Part shown: one piece after another, positions 16,227 through 24,483 of the stretch
Layout of the letters: every line of letters begins with the position of its first letter
How positions within the stretch are numbered: the first letter of the stretch is position 1
DNA from: an uncultured bacterium
Lineage (GTDB): Bacteria; Verrucomicrobiota; Lentisphaeria; Oligosphaerales; Oligosphaeraceae
Assembly (NCBI GenBank): GCA_902776645.1
Contig: CACYQT010000050.1
Coordinates: 1 to 41,871 of the forward strand
DNA length: 41,871 nucleotides
Direction: 5' to 3'
Notes under the pieces: generated by a model
Told to the model about the DNA's origin: nothing
Seen by the model: the letters and a program-made list of their open reading frames with translations, nothing else
The model's database searches: none
Translations under genes and position numbers: made by a program

Positions 16227-17687
16227 ATGGACACAAACATGCGTACAGCCTTCCATACCGTCTTCTCTCGAACCACAGCCGCATTTCTCATGCTGATGGT
16301 TCTCGCCGCCTGTTCCATGGACGCGCATGAACTGGACGAACTTCTCAACGAAGCCGCGAAGAACAATCCGGATCTTCTGGCCGCCAGATGGCGGGCGGAG
16401 CAAATGCTCCTCCGTCACCAGGAACTGCTGGAATTCTACGATCCCGCCCTCACCGTCGCCGCCGGACAGGCGGACCGGACACGCTCCATACCGGGCGCCA
16501 GCGGATATTCCAGCCTCACCAACAACGCCACCGAACTGCAGGGCGGCATAGACATGGCCATGGAGCCAGGCTACTACATCGCCGTCGGAGCATCGCAACG
16601 CGTCTACAACGATCCGGACAAATACGACTATCTCGCCCAGACGCTTTTCGGCATCAAGATCCGCGTGCCGCTCCTCCGCAACCGCGGCTTCAAAAACCTC
16701 TCCATCCAACGCGAAATGGCCCTCGCGGAATACAACGCCGCCGTCAGCTCCCTGCTGGACGTCGCACAGCGGCTCAGGCGTGATGTCACGCTCGCCTACA
16801 TCGCCGCCTACGAATCCCTTTCCTCCTACAAAGTCACCCAGGAGGCGACCGTTCGTTTTGAACGTCTCGTCAGCGAGGCGAAGGATCTCAACAAACTCAA
16901 AGTCATCCCCGAATACCAGATTTTCGATGCGCAGATGGACCTGCAGCTCGGTCTTGAAAACGAAGAGGTCGCCCGCAACCGCTTCAATTTGAACCTTATC
17001 ACGCTATCGTCGCTGATCGGCGGCCATCGGCAGGTCACGTTGAAAAACGGCCCGGAGATTCTCTTCCAAATCGCATCCGAAACGAAGAAGCTCGAGGAGA
17101 TCACCATGGAGGAGGCGCTCGAAAATCGCGGTTCATATCTGCAGGTCAAAAACAATCTCGAATACGCCCGCGCGCAGATCGCCTCCGCCTTGGAGGAGCA
17201 GAAAGACGATATCACCCTGAACATGGGCCTCTCATGGCAGGGTGAAATGCACGACCACTTCGACGGTTCATTCAAATACACGACGGACCGTCATGTCGGC
17301 GCGGACGCGTCCATCATCTGGCGGCGCACGCTTGACTATCGCGGCCCGCGCGCACGCCAGGCCCGTTTTGACGCGCGCGTCCAGCAGCTGAAGGAGAACA
17401 TGCGTTCCGTCGCCATCGAAATCGACGTGCAGCGGCAGAACGCCATCAACAATTTCCGCACCGCCCTTTCCCGTATCGACATCGTCTCCAAAGGCATCGA
17501 AGCCTCCCAAAAGACGCTCGAAGCCGAACAGGAGCGGTTCCGCCTCGGGGAAGGCACCTCTTCCAACGTGACGGACGCGCAGAAGGAGCTCACCAGCCTC
17601 CAGCAGCGCCGCACATCCGCCGCCGCGGACCTCCTCCGCGCCAAGACGAACTACCTCTTCGCCGTCGGATACAACGGCGAGGAATAA
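16227..17687 (+). CDS. TolC-family outer membrane factor, probable lipoprotein
   Basis: 486 residues from the ATG at 16227 (an in-frame TTG at 16185 is rejected; the ATG at 16239 is possible). The signal segment ends in the lipobox LAAC with Cys29, as in OprM-type outer-membrane factors. Two long alpha-helical repeats follow, with LLNEAAKNNPDLLAARWRAE opening the first, RVPLLRNRGFK in the mid region, and an RFRLGEGTSSNVTDAQKELTSLQQ segment typical of the second OEP repeat. It should trimerise into an outer-membrane channel for the HlyD/ABC exporter encoded just downstream. The four genes after it run on the same strand with short gaps (54, 56, 23 and 20 bases), so a single export operon is likely. 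Confidence 0.87.
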   Translation: MDTNMRTAFHTVFSRTTAAFLMLMVLAACSMDAHELDELLNEAAKNNPDLLAARWRAEQMLLRHQELLEFYDPALTVAAGQADRTRSIPGASGYSSLTNNATELQGGIDMAMEPGYYIAVGASQRVYNDPDKYDYLAQTLFGIKIRVPLLRNRGFKNLSIQREMALAEYNAAVSSLLDVAQRLRRDVTLAYIAAYESLSSYKVTQEATVRFERLVSEAKDLNKLKVIPEYQIFDAQMDLQLGLENEEVARNRFNLNLITLSSLIGGHRQVTLKNGPEILFQIASETKKLEEITMEEALENRGSYLQVKNNLEYARAQIASALEEQKDDITLNMGLSWQGEMHDHFDGSFKYTTDRHVGADASIIWRRTLDYRGPRARQARFDARVQQLKENMRSVAIEIDVQRQNAINNFRTALSRIDIVSKGIEASQKTLEAEQERFRLGEGTSSNVTDAQKELTSLQQRRTSAAADLLRAKTNYLFAVGYNGEE

Positions 17688-17741
17688 CCAGACAAATCCA
17701 TAACATATTGTTGAACCATAACGAATTGCCGAGGTGAGACC

Positions 17742-18569
17742 ATGCCATTGATGGGTATTTTCGGAAGCAAGAAAAACGACGACAACGAACCGGTGAAACT
17801 TCCCGACAACAAGGAGCCGATCGCCACGAACGACCTGCTCCTCTCGGAGGAGCAGCGTGAAGCCCAGGAGCAGGATCTCGCGCTGTTCGGCGAACAGCAT
17901 GAAGAGCACGAGCAGCATCTCCAGAAGGAGGCGGAGAAGGAAGTCCAGAAACAAGCGCAGGATTCCTTCATCAAACTCCAGAAGATCAAGCTGGGCCGCT
18001 GCCCTGAATGCGGCGGCCACCTCCGCCACAACATGTATGCGAACATCTGCGAAGAATGCGGATGGAACACATACGACATCCCGAAATACGGGAAGATCAT
18101 CATCCACCTGCACGGTAACGACGGTATCGTCGAAGGCGAGCATGCCTATCGCGGCAAGGATAACGAAATCATCGTCGCCAACGGCGAAGTCGTCATCGCC
18201 AAAATCCCCGCCAGCTCCTATTCATGGATTGAATACAAGTGGAGCGAAGACGAACTCAGCCAGCGCCGCCGCGTCATGAACGACCAGATCAAAATCCCCT
18301 GCGGATGGTGCGGCAAAGACGCGGATGTCAACAAGGACGGTTTCCATCTCGTCCACATCGCGTTCGGCAATTCGCAGGAGCGCTACTGCTTCTGCAGCGA
18401 CGAATGCTACGAGGCGTTCCGCAAGATGTATCCCGCCCGCGTCCACCGCAACTGCTACGAAACAAACTGCTATGAATGCAACCAGTGCGTCAAGCGCTAC
18501 GGCGACGAGGCGGAAGGCATCCGCACCCTCGCCAAAGACTACTTGCGCATGAAGAAACCGCAGCAATAA
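17742..18569 (+). CDS. Uncharacterised multi-zinc-site protein within the export operon
   Basis: 275 residues, not recognised as a named family. A charged, coiled-coil-like region spans about 35-82. A classical zinc ribbon follows (C87-x2-C90 and C103-x2-C106, as CPEC and CEEC). A mixed domain of about 75 residues (112-185) comes next, then CGWCGKDAD (C187, C190) with YCFCSDECYEAFRKMYP (C216, C218, C222), which resembles TRASH/MYM-type metal-binding motifs, and finally C238, C243, C246 and C249. No signal peptide or membrane helix is seen, so it is probably cytoplasmic. GAGGTGA precedes the ATG. Its fixed place between TolC and HlyD genes suggests a role in the export system, such as a substrate adaptor, metal sensor or maturation factor; this is inference only. 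Confidence 0.75.
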   Translation: MPLMGIFGSKKNDDNEPVKLPDNKEPIATNDLLLSEEQREAQEQDLALFGEQHEEHEQHLQKEAEKEVQKQAQDSFIKLQKIKLGRCPECGGHLRHNMYANICEECGWNTYDIPKYGKIIIHLHGNDGIVEGEHAYRGKDNEIIVANGEVVIAKIPASSYSWIEYKWSEDELSQRRRVMNDQIKIPCGWCGKDADVNKDGFHLVHIAFGNSQERYCFCSDECYEAFRKMYPARVHRNCYETNCYECNQCVKRYGDEAEGIRTLAKDYLRMKKPQQ

Positions 18570-18625
18570 CGCATCCCCCCTCCCCAACGACTTCACCAAA
18601 ACATTTTTGAAGAAAAGAACTTATC

Positions 18626-19732
18626 ATGGGTGATCTTCGCACAACACAAGGCGAAAAGCCGCCGGTTCCGGTCCGCGAGCAGAAATGGCATCGCTCCACC
18701 ATGTTCGTCATCATCGTCCAAGTCGCCCTGGCGGTGACGTTGATCGGTTTTTTCATCAAAATCCCGCGCTATACGCTTGCCAACGGATATGTCACGACAT
18801 ATGACTGGGCGGAAGTCCGTCCGCCTGTCTCCGGCGTCGTGAAAGCCATCCACGTCAAGACCGGCGCCACCGTCAAGGCCGGCGACCTGCTCGTCGAACT
18901 CAACTCCGAAGTCGAGGAGGCCAATCTCGCCGAAGCGCAAACCACCCTGCAGCAGCTCAAGTCCAACAAAGACAAGCGAATCGTCGAAATGCAGGTCGAA
19001 ATCGACCGCCGCACGGTGACGCTTGACGAAGAGAAACGCCTCAACAAGGAGAACATCGCCAAGGCCGAACTCGAGCTCAAGACCGCCCAGACCACCTACA
19101 ATCTGACGAAGGAACTCGTCGAGAAAGGACTGAAGGCCGCCTCCAACCTGGAGACGGACCATGCCAGGGTTCAATTGGCGGAACTGAACCTCAAGATCTT
19201 GAAGGACAAGGACTTCAAGCCTTTTGAAGATCTGATCAAACGGGACGAGGAGAAGTTCAAGAAAGAACTCGCCGCCTACGACAAGCAGGTCGAGGCGCAG
19301 GAGGAGCGTATCAAACGCCTGGAGGCCGTTCTCGAAACACGCCGCATCCGCGCACCGATCGACGGCCATGTCGTCCGCTACACGTTCGTGCCTGGCGAAC
19401 TCCTCCAGCCGTCGTCCGTCATCTATGAAATCTTCCATGGCGACATGGAACTGAAGCTCCGCGTCAACGAACGCTACGCCGCCAAAGTCGCCGTCGGGCA
19501 GAGATACCGCGCGGAACTGTCCTCCATGAAAGGCGTCCGCAACTACTACTTCTACGGCCATGTCCAGTATCTGCGCAACGTCATCCAGGCCGACGGCAAC
19601 ACCACCTACCGCGTCGCATACTGTTCTTTCGATCCGGGCCCGTATGAAGTCACGATGGGAACCACCTGCGAAGCACGCATCTACTACGGCAAATCCTCCT
19701 TCTGGTTCTATCTGTTCGGTCTTGACCTGTAA
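18626..19732 (+). CDS. HlyD-family periplasmic adaptor (membrane fusion protein)
   Basis: 368 residues. A single N-terminal membrane helix at about 26-44 is followed by a biotinyl-lipoyl-like half (VRPPVSGVVKAIHVKTGATV, then KAGDLLVELNSE). A long helical hairpin runs from about 92 to 228, with KAASNLETDHARVQLAELNLKIL near its turn. The returning lipoyl half is RIRAPIDGHVVRYTFVPGELL, and a beta-barrel domain follows. This is the standard adaptor that links an inner-membrane ABC exporter to a TolC channel. It lies 56 bases after the zinc-site gene and 23 bases before the first ABC gene, matching that role. The short tail ending YLFGLDL has no extra domain. Confidence 0.9.
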   Translation: MGDLRTTQGEKPPVPVREQKWHRSTMFVIIVQVALAVTLIGFFIKIPRYTLANGYVTTYDWAEVRPPVSGVVKAIHVKTGATVKAGDLLVELNSEVEEANLAEAQTTLQQLKSNKDKRIVEMQVEIDRRTVTLDEEKRLNKENIAKAELELKTAQTTYNLTKELVEKGLKAASNLETDHARVQLAELNLKILKDKDFKPFEDLIKRDEEKFKKELAAYDKQVEAQEERIKRLEAVLETRRIRAPIDGHVVRYTFVPGELLQPSSVIYEIFHGDMELKLRVNERYAAKVAVGQRYRAELSSMKGVRNYYFYGHVQYLRNVIQADGNTTYRVAYCSFDPGPYEVTMGTTCEARIYYGKSSFWFYLFGLDL

Positions 19733-19755
19733 TCCACCGCACGCCATTTTTCACA

Positions 19756-21534
19756 ATGCCTCCCGACAACGGCAAATCTGATAAAGACAAACGGAAGATA
19801 GGCAACATCAAGAAGATCCTGGTCTTCATGCATCCCTACAAGGTGCAGTTGCTCGGACTCTTCGCGTTGACGGCCCTGCTGTCCATCATCGCCATGTTCC
19901 CGCCGCTCGTCACGCGTACTCTGGTCGATGACGTATTCACGCAGGGCAAACGCAATCTGTTCTTCGGCATGGGCTGCCTGATGGTCGGAATCCCGCTTGT
20001 GTCCACCGTCTGCGGCTTCATCCAGAGCCTCTCCATCGCCTATCTTGGGCAGCGTTTCGTGTTCGACATCCGTTGCGCCCTCTACCGCCATTTTCTCAGT
20101 CTCTCCCTGCGTTTCTTTTCCAAACATAGCGTCGGTAAACTCGTCTATCGTCTGATGGGCGATTCAGGCACGGTTCAGTCCATGCTGACTGGCCAGAGTG
20201 TCGGCATCATCTCCGATCTTGTTGTCGCGACATTTGCCGTCATCGCGACATTCGCCATCAACTGGCGCCTAGCCGTCCTGCTGGTGCTGATTGTCGCCGT
20301 CTTCGTCGTCAACTACAACGTCACCATCAAGGCCATCATCCGCGCAAGCCGCTCCCAGCGTTCCGCCTATGACCGCATGTCCGGCGGCGTGCAGAACCGC
20401 CTCGTCGCCAACATGGCCGTCAAGACATTCGGCGCGGAAGGGCGTGAGAACGAAACGTTCAAAACGCAGTCGGACGCCTCGCTTTACTACGGCAAGCAAC
20501 TGGGCATCGCCGGCAACACCTTCTGGATGAACGTCAATCTGATCCAGGCCCTTGGACGTTCTCTGATCTACTTCCTCGGCTGCGCCATGATTCTCAATGA
20601 ATCCATGACTTATGGTGACGTCACGGCTTTCACCTCCTATGCCATGCAGCTGCTCGGACCGGCCGTCCGCTTCTCGCAGCTCATCTCGCAGCTCCAGCAG
20701 GTTTCCATCGCAACAGAACGCCTTTTCGAAATCTTCGACGAAAAGCCCGAAGTCGTCAACGATCCGGATCCCGTCGTCATGCCGATCAAAGGACAGGTCG
20801 ATTTCAAGCATGTCCAATTCTATTATGAAGAAGGCAAACCCGTCATCAACGACTTCTCCATCCATGTCGAGCCCGGCCAGACCGTCGCGCTCATCGGCCC
20901 CACGGGATGCGGCAAATCGACCATTCTCAACCTCCTGCTTCGTTTCTACGACATCACGGGCGGCGAACTGCTCATAGACGGCGTCAACATCAAGAAACTG
21001 GATCTCCATTCCTTCCGCAAGCAGTTCGGCATCGTCTTGCAGGAATCGCTTCTCTTCTCCGTCTCCATCCGCGAAAATATCCGATTCTCACGGCCAACCG
21101 CCACGGACGAAGAGATCGAGGCCGCCGCGAAGGTCGCTGAAATCCATGACTTCATCATGACACTTGATAAAGGCTACGACACGCTTGTCGGCGATTTCGG
21201 CGTCGAACTCTCCGTCGGGCAGAAGCAACGCATCAACATCGCGCGCGCCATCTGTGCAAATCCCGCCATCCTCATCATGGACGAGGCGACCTCCTCCCTC
21301 GACTCCGACTCCGAACAGGCCATCCAGAAGGCCATGGACCGCGTTCTCGTCGGACGCACGTCGTTCGTCGTCGCACACCGCCTCTCCACCATCAAGAATT
21401 CGGACCAGATCATCCTCCTTGACAAAGGCGTCATTCAGGAACAAGGAACCCATGACCAGCTCATGGCCATCCCAAACGGCAGATACCACGACCTTTACAC
21501 CAAGCACATGGGCAAAGGCGTCATCGAAGAATAA
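19756..21534 (+). CDS. ABC exporter half-transporter, catalytically canonical subunit
   Basis: 592 residues: six membrane helices (about 25-315), then a nucleotide-binding domain. Walker A is GPTGCGKST (381-389), Walker B is IMDE with catalytic Glu510, and the H-loop His541 (VVAHRLS) is intact. The signature, however, is LSVGQ (485-489) in place of LSGGQ. In heterodimeric exporters such as TM287/288 and BmrCD, the subunit with intact Glu and His carries the weakened signature, which completes the degenerate ATP site with the partner. That pattern is met by the next gene. It should pump a substrate from the cytoplasm toward the HlyD/TolC conduit. No peptidase C39 domain is present, so leader cleavage by the transporter is not expected. 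Confidence 0.92.
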   Translation: MPPDNGKSDKDKRKIGNIKKILVFMHPYKVQLLGLFALTALLSIIAMFPPLVTRTLVDDVFTQGKRNLFFGMGCLMVGIPLVSTVCGFIQSLSIAYLGQRFVFDIRCALYRHFLSLSLRFFSKHSVGKLVYRLMGDSGTVQSMLTGQSVGIISDLVVATFAVIATFAINWRLAVLLVLIVAVFVVNYNVTIKAIIRASRSQRSAYDRMSGGVQNRLVANMAVKTFGAEGRENETFKTQSDASLYYGKQLGIAGNTFWMNVNLIQALGRSLIYFLGCAMILNESMTYGDVTAFTSYAMQLLGPAVRFSQLISQLQQVSIATERLFEIFDEKPEVVNDPDPVVMPIKGQVDFKHVQFYYEEGKPVINDFSIHVEPGQTVALIGPTGCGKSTILNLLLRFYDITGGELLIDGVNIKKLDLHSFRKQFGIVLQESLLFSVSIRENIRFSRPTATDEEIEAAAKVAEIHDFIMTLDKGYDTLVGDFGVELSVGQKQRINIARAICANPAILIMDEATSSLDSDSEQAIQKAMDRVLVGRTSFVVAHRLSTIKNSDQIILLDKGVIQEQGTHDQLMAIPNGRYHDLYTKHMGKGVIEE

Positions 21535-21554
21535 ACCAACCATCCGTGATATAA

Positions 21555-23477
21555 ATGTTCAAGTTCGGACCATCCAACCATACGCGAAACTACCCCTTCC
21601 GACCGCCCATGAAACCGCGTCCGGAAGCGGGTACGGACTGGCCGCTCTACTGGCGGTTCATCCGCCAGTATGTCTGGCCAAAACGCTGGTCGCTCTTCCT
21701 CTGCATCTGCCTCATCGCCACGAACTCCTGCTCCGTCTATCTCATGTCCTTCTATTCGAGGCTCGTCGTCGACGAGATTCTCGTCATCAAATCGGCGGGT
21801 GCCAACAAAGCGGCCGAAACGACAAAGAAGTCCATTTTCGGCGGCTCCATGGAACGGCCAGTCCATGTGGATGAACATCGTATCAGCATGGGACAGAAGA
21901 TCGACCAAGGCGTCTCCTTCTCCAAACGTCCCCCCGGAGCGGGACGCCGCCTGTTCATCATCGCCATTTTCTACATGGGCACGCAGACGATTCTGAACTT
22001 TCTCGCACGGCTTTCGACACGTCAGCATATCATTGTCGGACAAAACATTTCGGGAAACATGCGTGAAGACATGCATGCCAAGGTGTTGGAACTGTCCATG
22101 TCCTACCACCAATCCATGAGTCCGGGCCGCCTGTTGTCGCGAATTCTGTCAGACGTCATAGCCGTCCAGTCCGAAATGATGGGGCTATTCACAAGCGCCA
22201 CCCACTGTATCGCCATGATCGTCTGCGGCAGCGTCGTCCTCTTGACCAACGCCCCGCAAATGGCGCTCATGGCTCTCGCCATCACGCCGATCTACGCATG
22301 GATGTACCGCCAACGCCGTCCCATCATCAAAAAACTCAACCAGGAGCTCCGCCATACGAACGCCTGCCTGTATGGTCTGGTCACACAGAAGCTTGACGGC
22401 ATGAAAGTCATTCAGGCATACGCCCGCGAGACTGGTGAAATCCTTAATTTCCACCGTCTTACGGCCTGCTTCATGCGGGATTCATTGGACACGCAGAAAG
22501 TCTCCGCGGCTCTCGGACGCCAGGCCGGCGTCCTCACGACGCTTTCCAGCTGCGCCATCTTCCTCTACGGCGGCAAGATGGTGCTGGACGGGGAGATGCA
22601 GCTCGGCAAGATGATGTTCATCCACACGACAACTATGACGCTTTTCCAACCCGTCTTGGAATTCACGCAGCTGTCGTTCGTCCTGCAACGCCTCCGTATC
22701 GCCCTGCTCCGCGTGACCGCCGTGCTCGATCGTCCAGTCGAAATCCAAGACGCCCCCAACGCCGTCGAATTCCCCTCCCCCCTGAAGAAAGGCGTGACCA
22801 TCAAGCATGTCTCCTTCGCCTATCCGCCGCCCATCAGCGACCGCGATGGAGATGGCGACGAAGCAACGCCGAAAATCATCCCCGAACCCGTCATCAAAGA
22901 CGTCGATCTCTTCGTTCCCGCCGGAACATGGCTTTGCATCATGGGCGCTTCCGGCGCCGGCAAGACAACATTGCTCAACCTTCTATCCCGTCTCTATGAA
23001 CCAACGACAGGCCAGATATTGATCGACGACATTGACCTCAGGAACATCAAGATGGCATCGCTACGCCATGCCGTCGGCGTCGTTCCGCAGGAGGCGCAGA
23101 TCTTCTCCGGCTCCATGCGCGACAATATTTGCTACGGCTATCCCAACGCCACCAACAAGCAGATCATGGACGCAGCCAAAGCCGCCCAGATGCACGATTT
23201 CATTCTGGAGATGCAAGTCCAATATGAAACGCTCATCGGACAGCGCGGCACGTCGTTGTCCGGTGGACAGCGGCAACGCCTCTCCCTCGCACGAGCCCTG
23301 CTCACCAATCCCGAACTGCTTATTTTGGATGACTGTACGTCCGCTTTGGACGCCAACACGGAGCAGAAAATCCAGGAGACGCTCGCCAAGATTCTCGTCG
23401 GCAAGACGGCCATCATGGTGTCGCAGCGCGTCTCCATGGCCATGCGCTGCCACAAGATCGCCGGGCACTCATCATGA
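21555..23477 (+). CDS. ABC exporter half-transporter, degenerate-site subunit, frameshifted near the 3' end
   Basis: 640 residues as read. Walker A is GASGAGKTT (464-472) and the signature LSGGQ is canonical (568-572). Walker B ends in Asp593 where the catalytic Glu belongs, and the H-loop His is Gln624 (VSQRVS). These are the usual changes in the non-catalytic half of heterodimeric exporters and pair with the LSVGQ subunit upstream. After helix 1 a loop of about 55 hydrophilic residues (81-136) is longer than usual. After Ile635 the frame reads AGHSS and stops. The expected ending (GTHHELLEKHGFYAKLF) lies in another frame at 23464-23532, with roughly eight to ten codons lost between. Either the gene is freshly damaged at its tail or the assembly has an error. 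Confidence 0.88.
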   Translation: MFKFGPSNHTRNYPFRPPMKPRPEAGTDWPLYWRFIRQYVWPKRWSLFLCICLIATNSCSVYLMSFYSRLVVDEILVIKSAGANKAAETTKKSIFGGSMERPVHVDEHRISMGQKIDQGVSFSKRPPGAGRRLFIIAIFYMGTQTILNFLARLSTRQHIIVGQNISGNMREDMHAKVLELSMSYHQSMSPGRLLSRILSDVIAVQSEMMGLFTSATHCIAMIVCGSVVLLTNAPQMALMALAITPIYAWMYRQRRPIIKKLNQELRHTNACLYGLVTQKLDGMKVIQAYARETGEILNFHRLTACFMRDSLDTQKVSAALGRQAGVLTTLSSCAIFLYGGKMVLDGEMQLGKMMFIHTTTMTLFQPVLEFTQLSFVLQRLRIALLRVTAVLDRPVEIQDAPNAVEFPSPLKKGVTIKHVSFAYPPPISDRDGDGDEATPKIIPEPVIKDVDLFVPAGTWLCIMGASGAGKTTLLNLLSRLYEPTTGQILIDDIDLRNIKMASLRHAVGVVPQEAQIFSGSMRDNICYGYPNATNKQIMDAAKAAQMHDFILEMQVQYETLIGQRGTSLSGGQRQRLSLARALLTNPELLILDDCTSALDANTEQKIQETLAKILVGKTAIMVSQRVSMAMRCHKIAGHSS

Positions 23478-23532
23478 ACTGCTGGAAAAGCATGGATTCT
23501 ATGCTAAATTGTTCAGCCAGCAGACGGAGTAA
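23464..23532 (+). pseudogene. Out-of-frame C-terminal remnant of the second ABC gene
   Basis: Read in the frame starting at 23464, the sequence gives GTHHELLEKHGFYAKLFSQQ, then TE and a TAA. This is the standard ABC exporter ending (GTHxELLxxxGxYxxLxxxQ). It overlaps the last codons of the main ORF in a different frame, so it is the displaced tail of the same gene, not a new one. Confidence 0.88.
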
Positions 23533-23570
23533 CGACGGCGTCCCGCCGTCGGGCAATGGGCGTTCCGCCC
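23533..23570. repeat. Paired palindromes after the export operon (REP-like)
   Basis: Directly after the TAA of the displaced ABC tail, CGACGGC-GTCCC-GCCGTCG (23533-23551) forms a perfect 7-bp stem. A second hairpin, GGGC-GTTCC-GCCC (23558-23570), follows. The first repeats the core and loop of the palindrome at 1908-1934. No T-run is seen, so it is a dispersed extragenic palindrome or a factor-dependent terminator. Confidence 0.65.
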
Positions 23571-23637
23571 GCGCAACAAAAACATATAACGAAAAGCAAC
23601 GCTTCCAGCCTTCTAGTTTTCTAGGGGAAAAAGAAAC

Positions 23638-24474
23638 ATGCGCCATAGACCATTATTCCTTATTATACTGTTTTGCCTCGCCGCCACGTTGTCCGCACAG
23701 AAACAGCCTGAAAAGAAAGCAAAGCCGCAGAATCTTGTCAAAAACGGCGCTTTTGAAAACGGCGAAGGCAAGACGCCCAAACATTGGAGCCCCTTCGACG
23801 GCTTTACCGCGCGTTGGGAAAAAGACAGCGGCAATCCAGGCCGCTGCCTCCTTCTGGACACAACGGTCCTGACAATTGACAAGAAGCTGATTGACGCAGA
23901 CATAGAGGCCTTTGAAAAAAGAGGCCGTAGCAATGCTTCCGGTCAATATGACACGGTTGGCGCGCATCAAGGCGCGTGGGCCTATGCGGCTCCCATCGAT
24001 ATCAAACCGGATGACTCATGGTTCATCCTATCGGCGGATGTTTGGGCGGACCAACCGAGCACCGAACTCTTCGCGCCGCTTGTCTTGATACGAGGCTTCC
24101 GCAAAATCACGGCGGAAACCGCCGGAGAGGACACGACATGGTTCCATGAACACTACAAAGACGGCATCGGCTACAGCGACGTGTTCGGCTCGAAGGATCT
24201 CCAGCGTGCCTCACGCGAAGGTGACTACCTGCAGGTCTATCGCAAGACGCTTTTCTGCCGCAATCCGCGGATCAAGCAGTGGCGCCATTTCGAAGTCGGC
24301 TTCAAGTTGCCGTCCATCAAGAAGTTCCGTCCGGAACGCATTCTCATCAAGCCCTACGCCTTCTGGCCGTCCGGCCATTATCGTTTCGACAACATCGTCT
24401 TCCGCCGCGCCACCAAGGAAGAGGCCGAAGCCGCTAATAAAAACCTCCCTTCCATCAAGGAAGTCCTCCAATAG
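23638..24474 (+). CDS. Secreted protein with carbohydrate-binding-like jelly-roll fold
   Basis: 278 residues. A clear signal peptide (MRHRPLFLIILFCLAATLSA, cut near residue 20) is followed by a Lys-rich stretch, then NLVKNGAFENGEGKTPKHWS with DSGNPGRCLLLD. This is the opening of the galactose-binding/CBM4_9-like jelly roll (NGxFE, x-P-x-W). Later strands end in HYRFDNIVFRRAT, also typical of that fold. No catalytic motif is visible. It is probably periplasmic or surface-exposed. It follows the export operon after a palindrome-rich gap of 105 bases, with AGGGG about 12 bases before the ATG, so it may be a separate unit. A role as substrate or accessory of the exporter is possible but unsupported, since the Sec signal would send it through another route. 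Confidence 0.72.
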   Translation: MRHRPLFLIILFCLAATLSAQKQPEKKAKPQNLVKNGAFENGEGKTPKHWSPFDGFTARWEKDSGNPGRCLLLDTTVLTIDKKLIDADIEAFEKRGRSNASGQYDTVGAHQGAWAYAAPIDIKPDDSWFILSADVWADQPSTELFAPLVLIRGFRKITAETAGEDTTWFHEHYKDGIGYSDVFGSKDLQRASREGDYLQVYRKTLFCRNPRIKQWRHFEVGFKLPSIKKFRPERILIKPYAFWPSGHYRFDNIVFRRATKEEAEAANKNLPSIKEVLQ

Positions 24475-24483
24475 TCCATTGTC

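Noticed and set aside
23320..23430. Loss of activity from E-to-D and H-to-Q changes in the second ABC half
   Set aside because: These are normal for the non-catalytic half of heterodimeric exporters and are matched by the partner's signature change.
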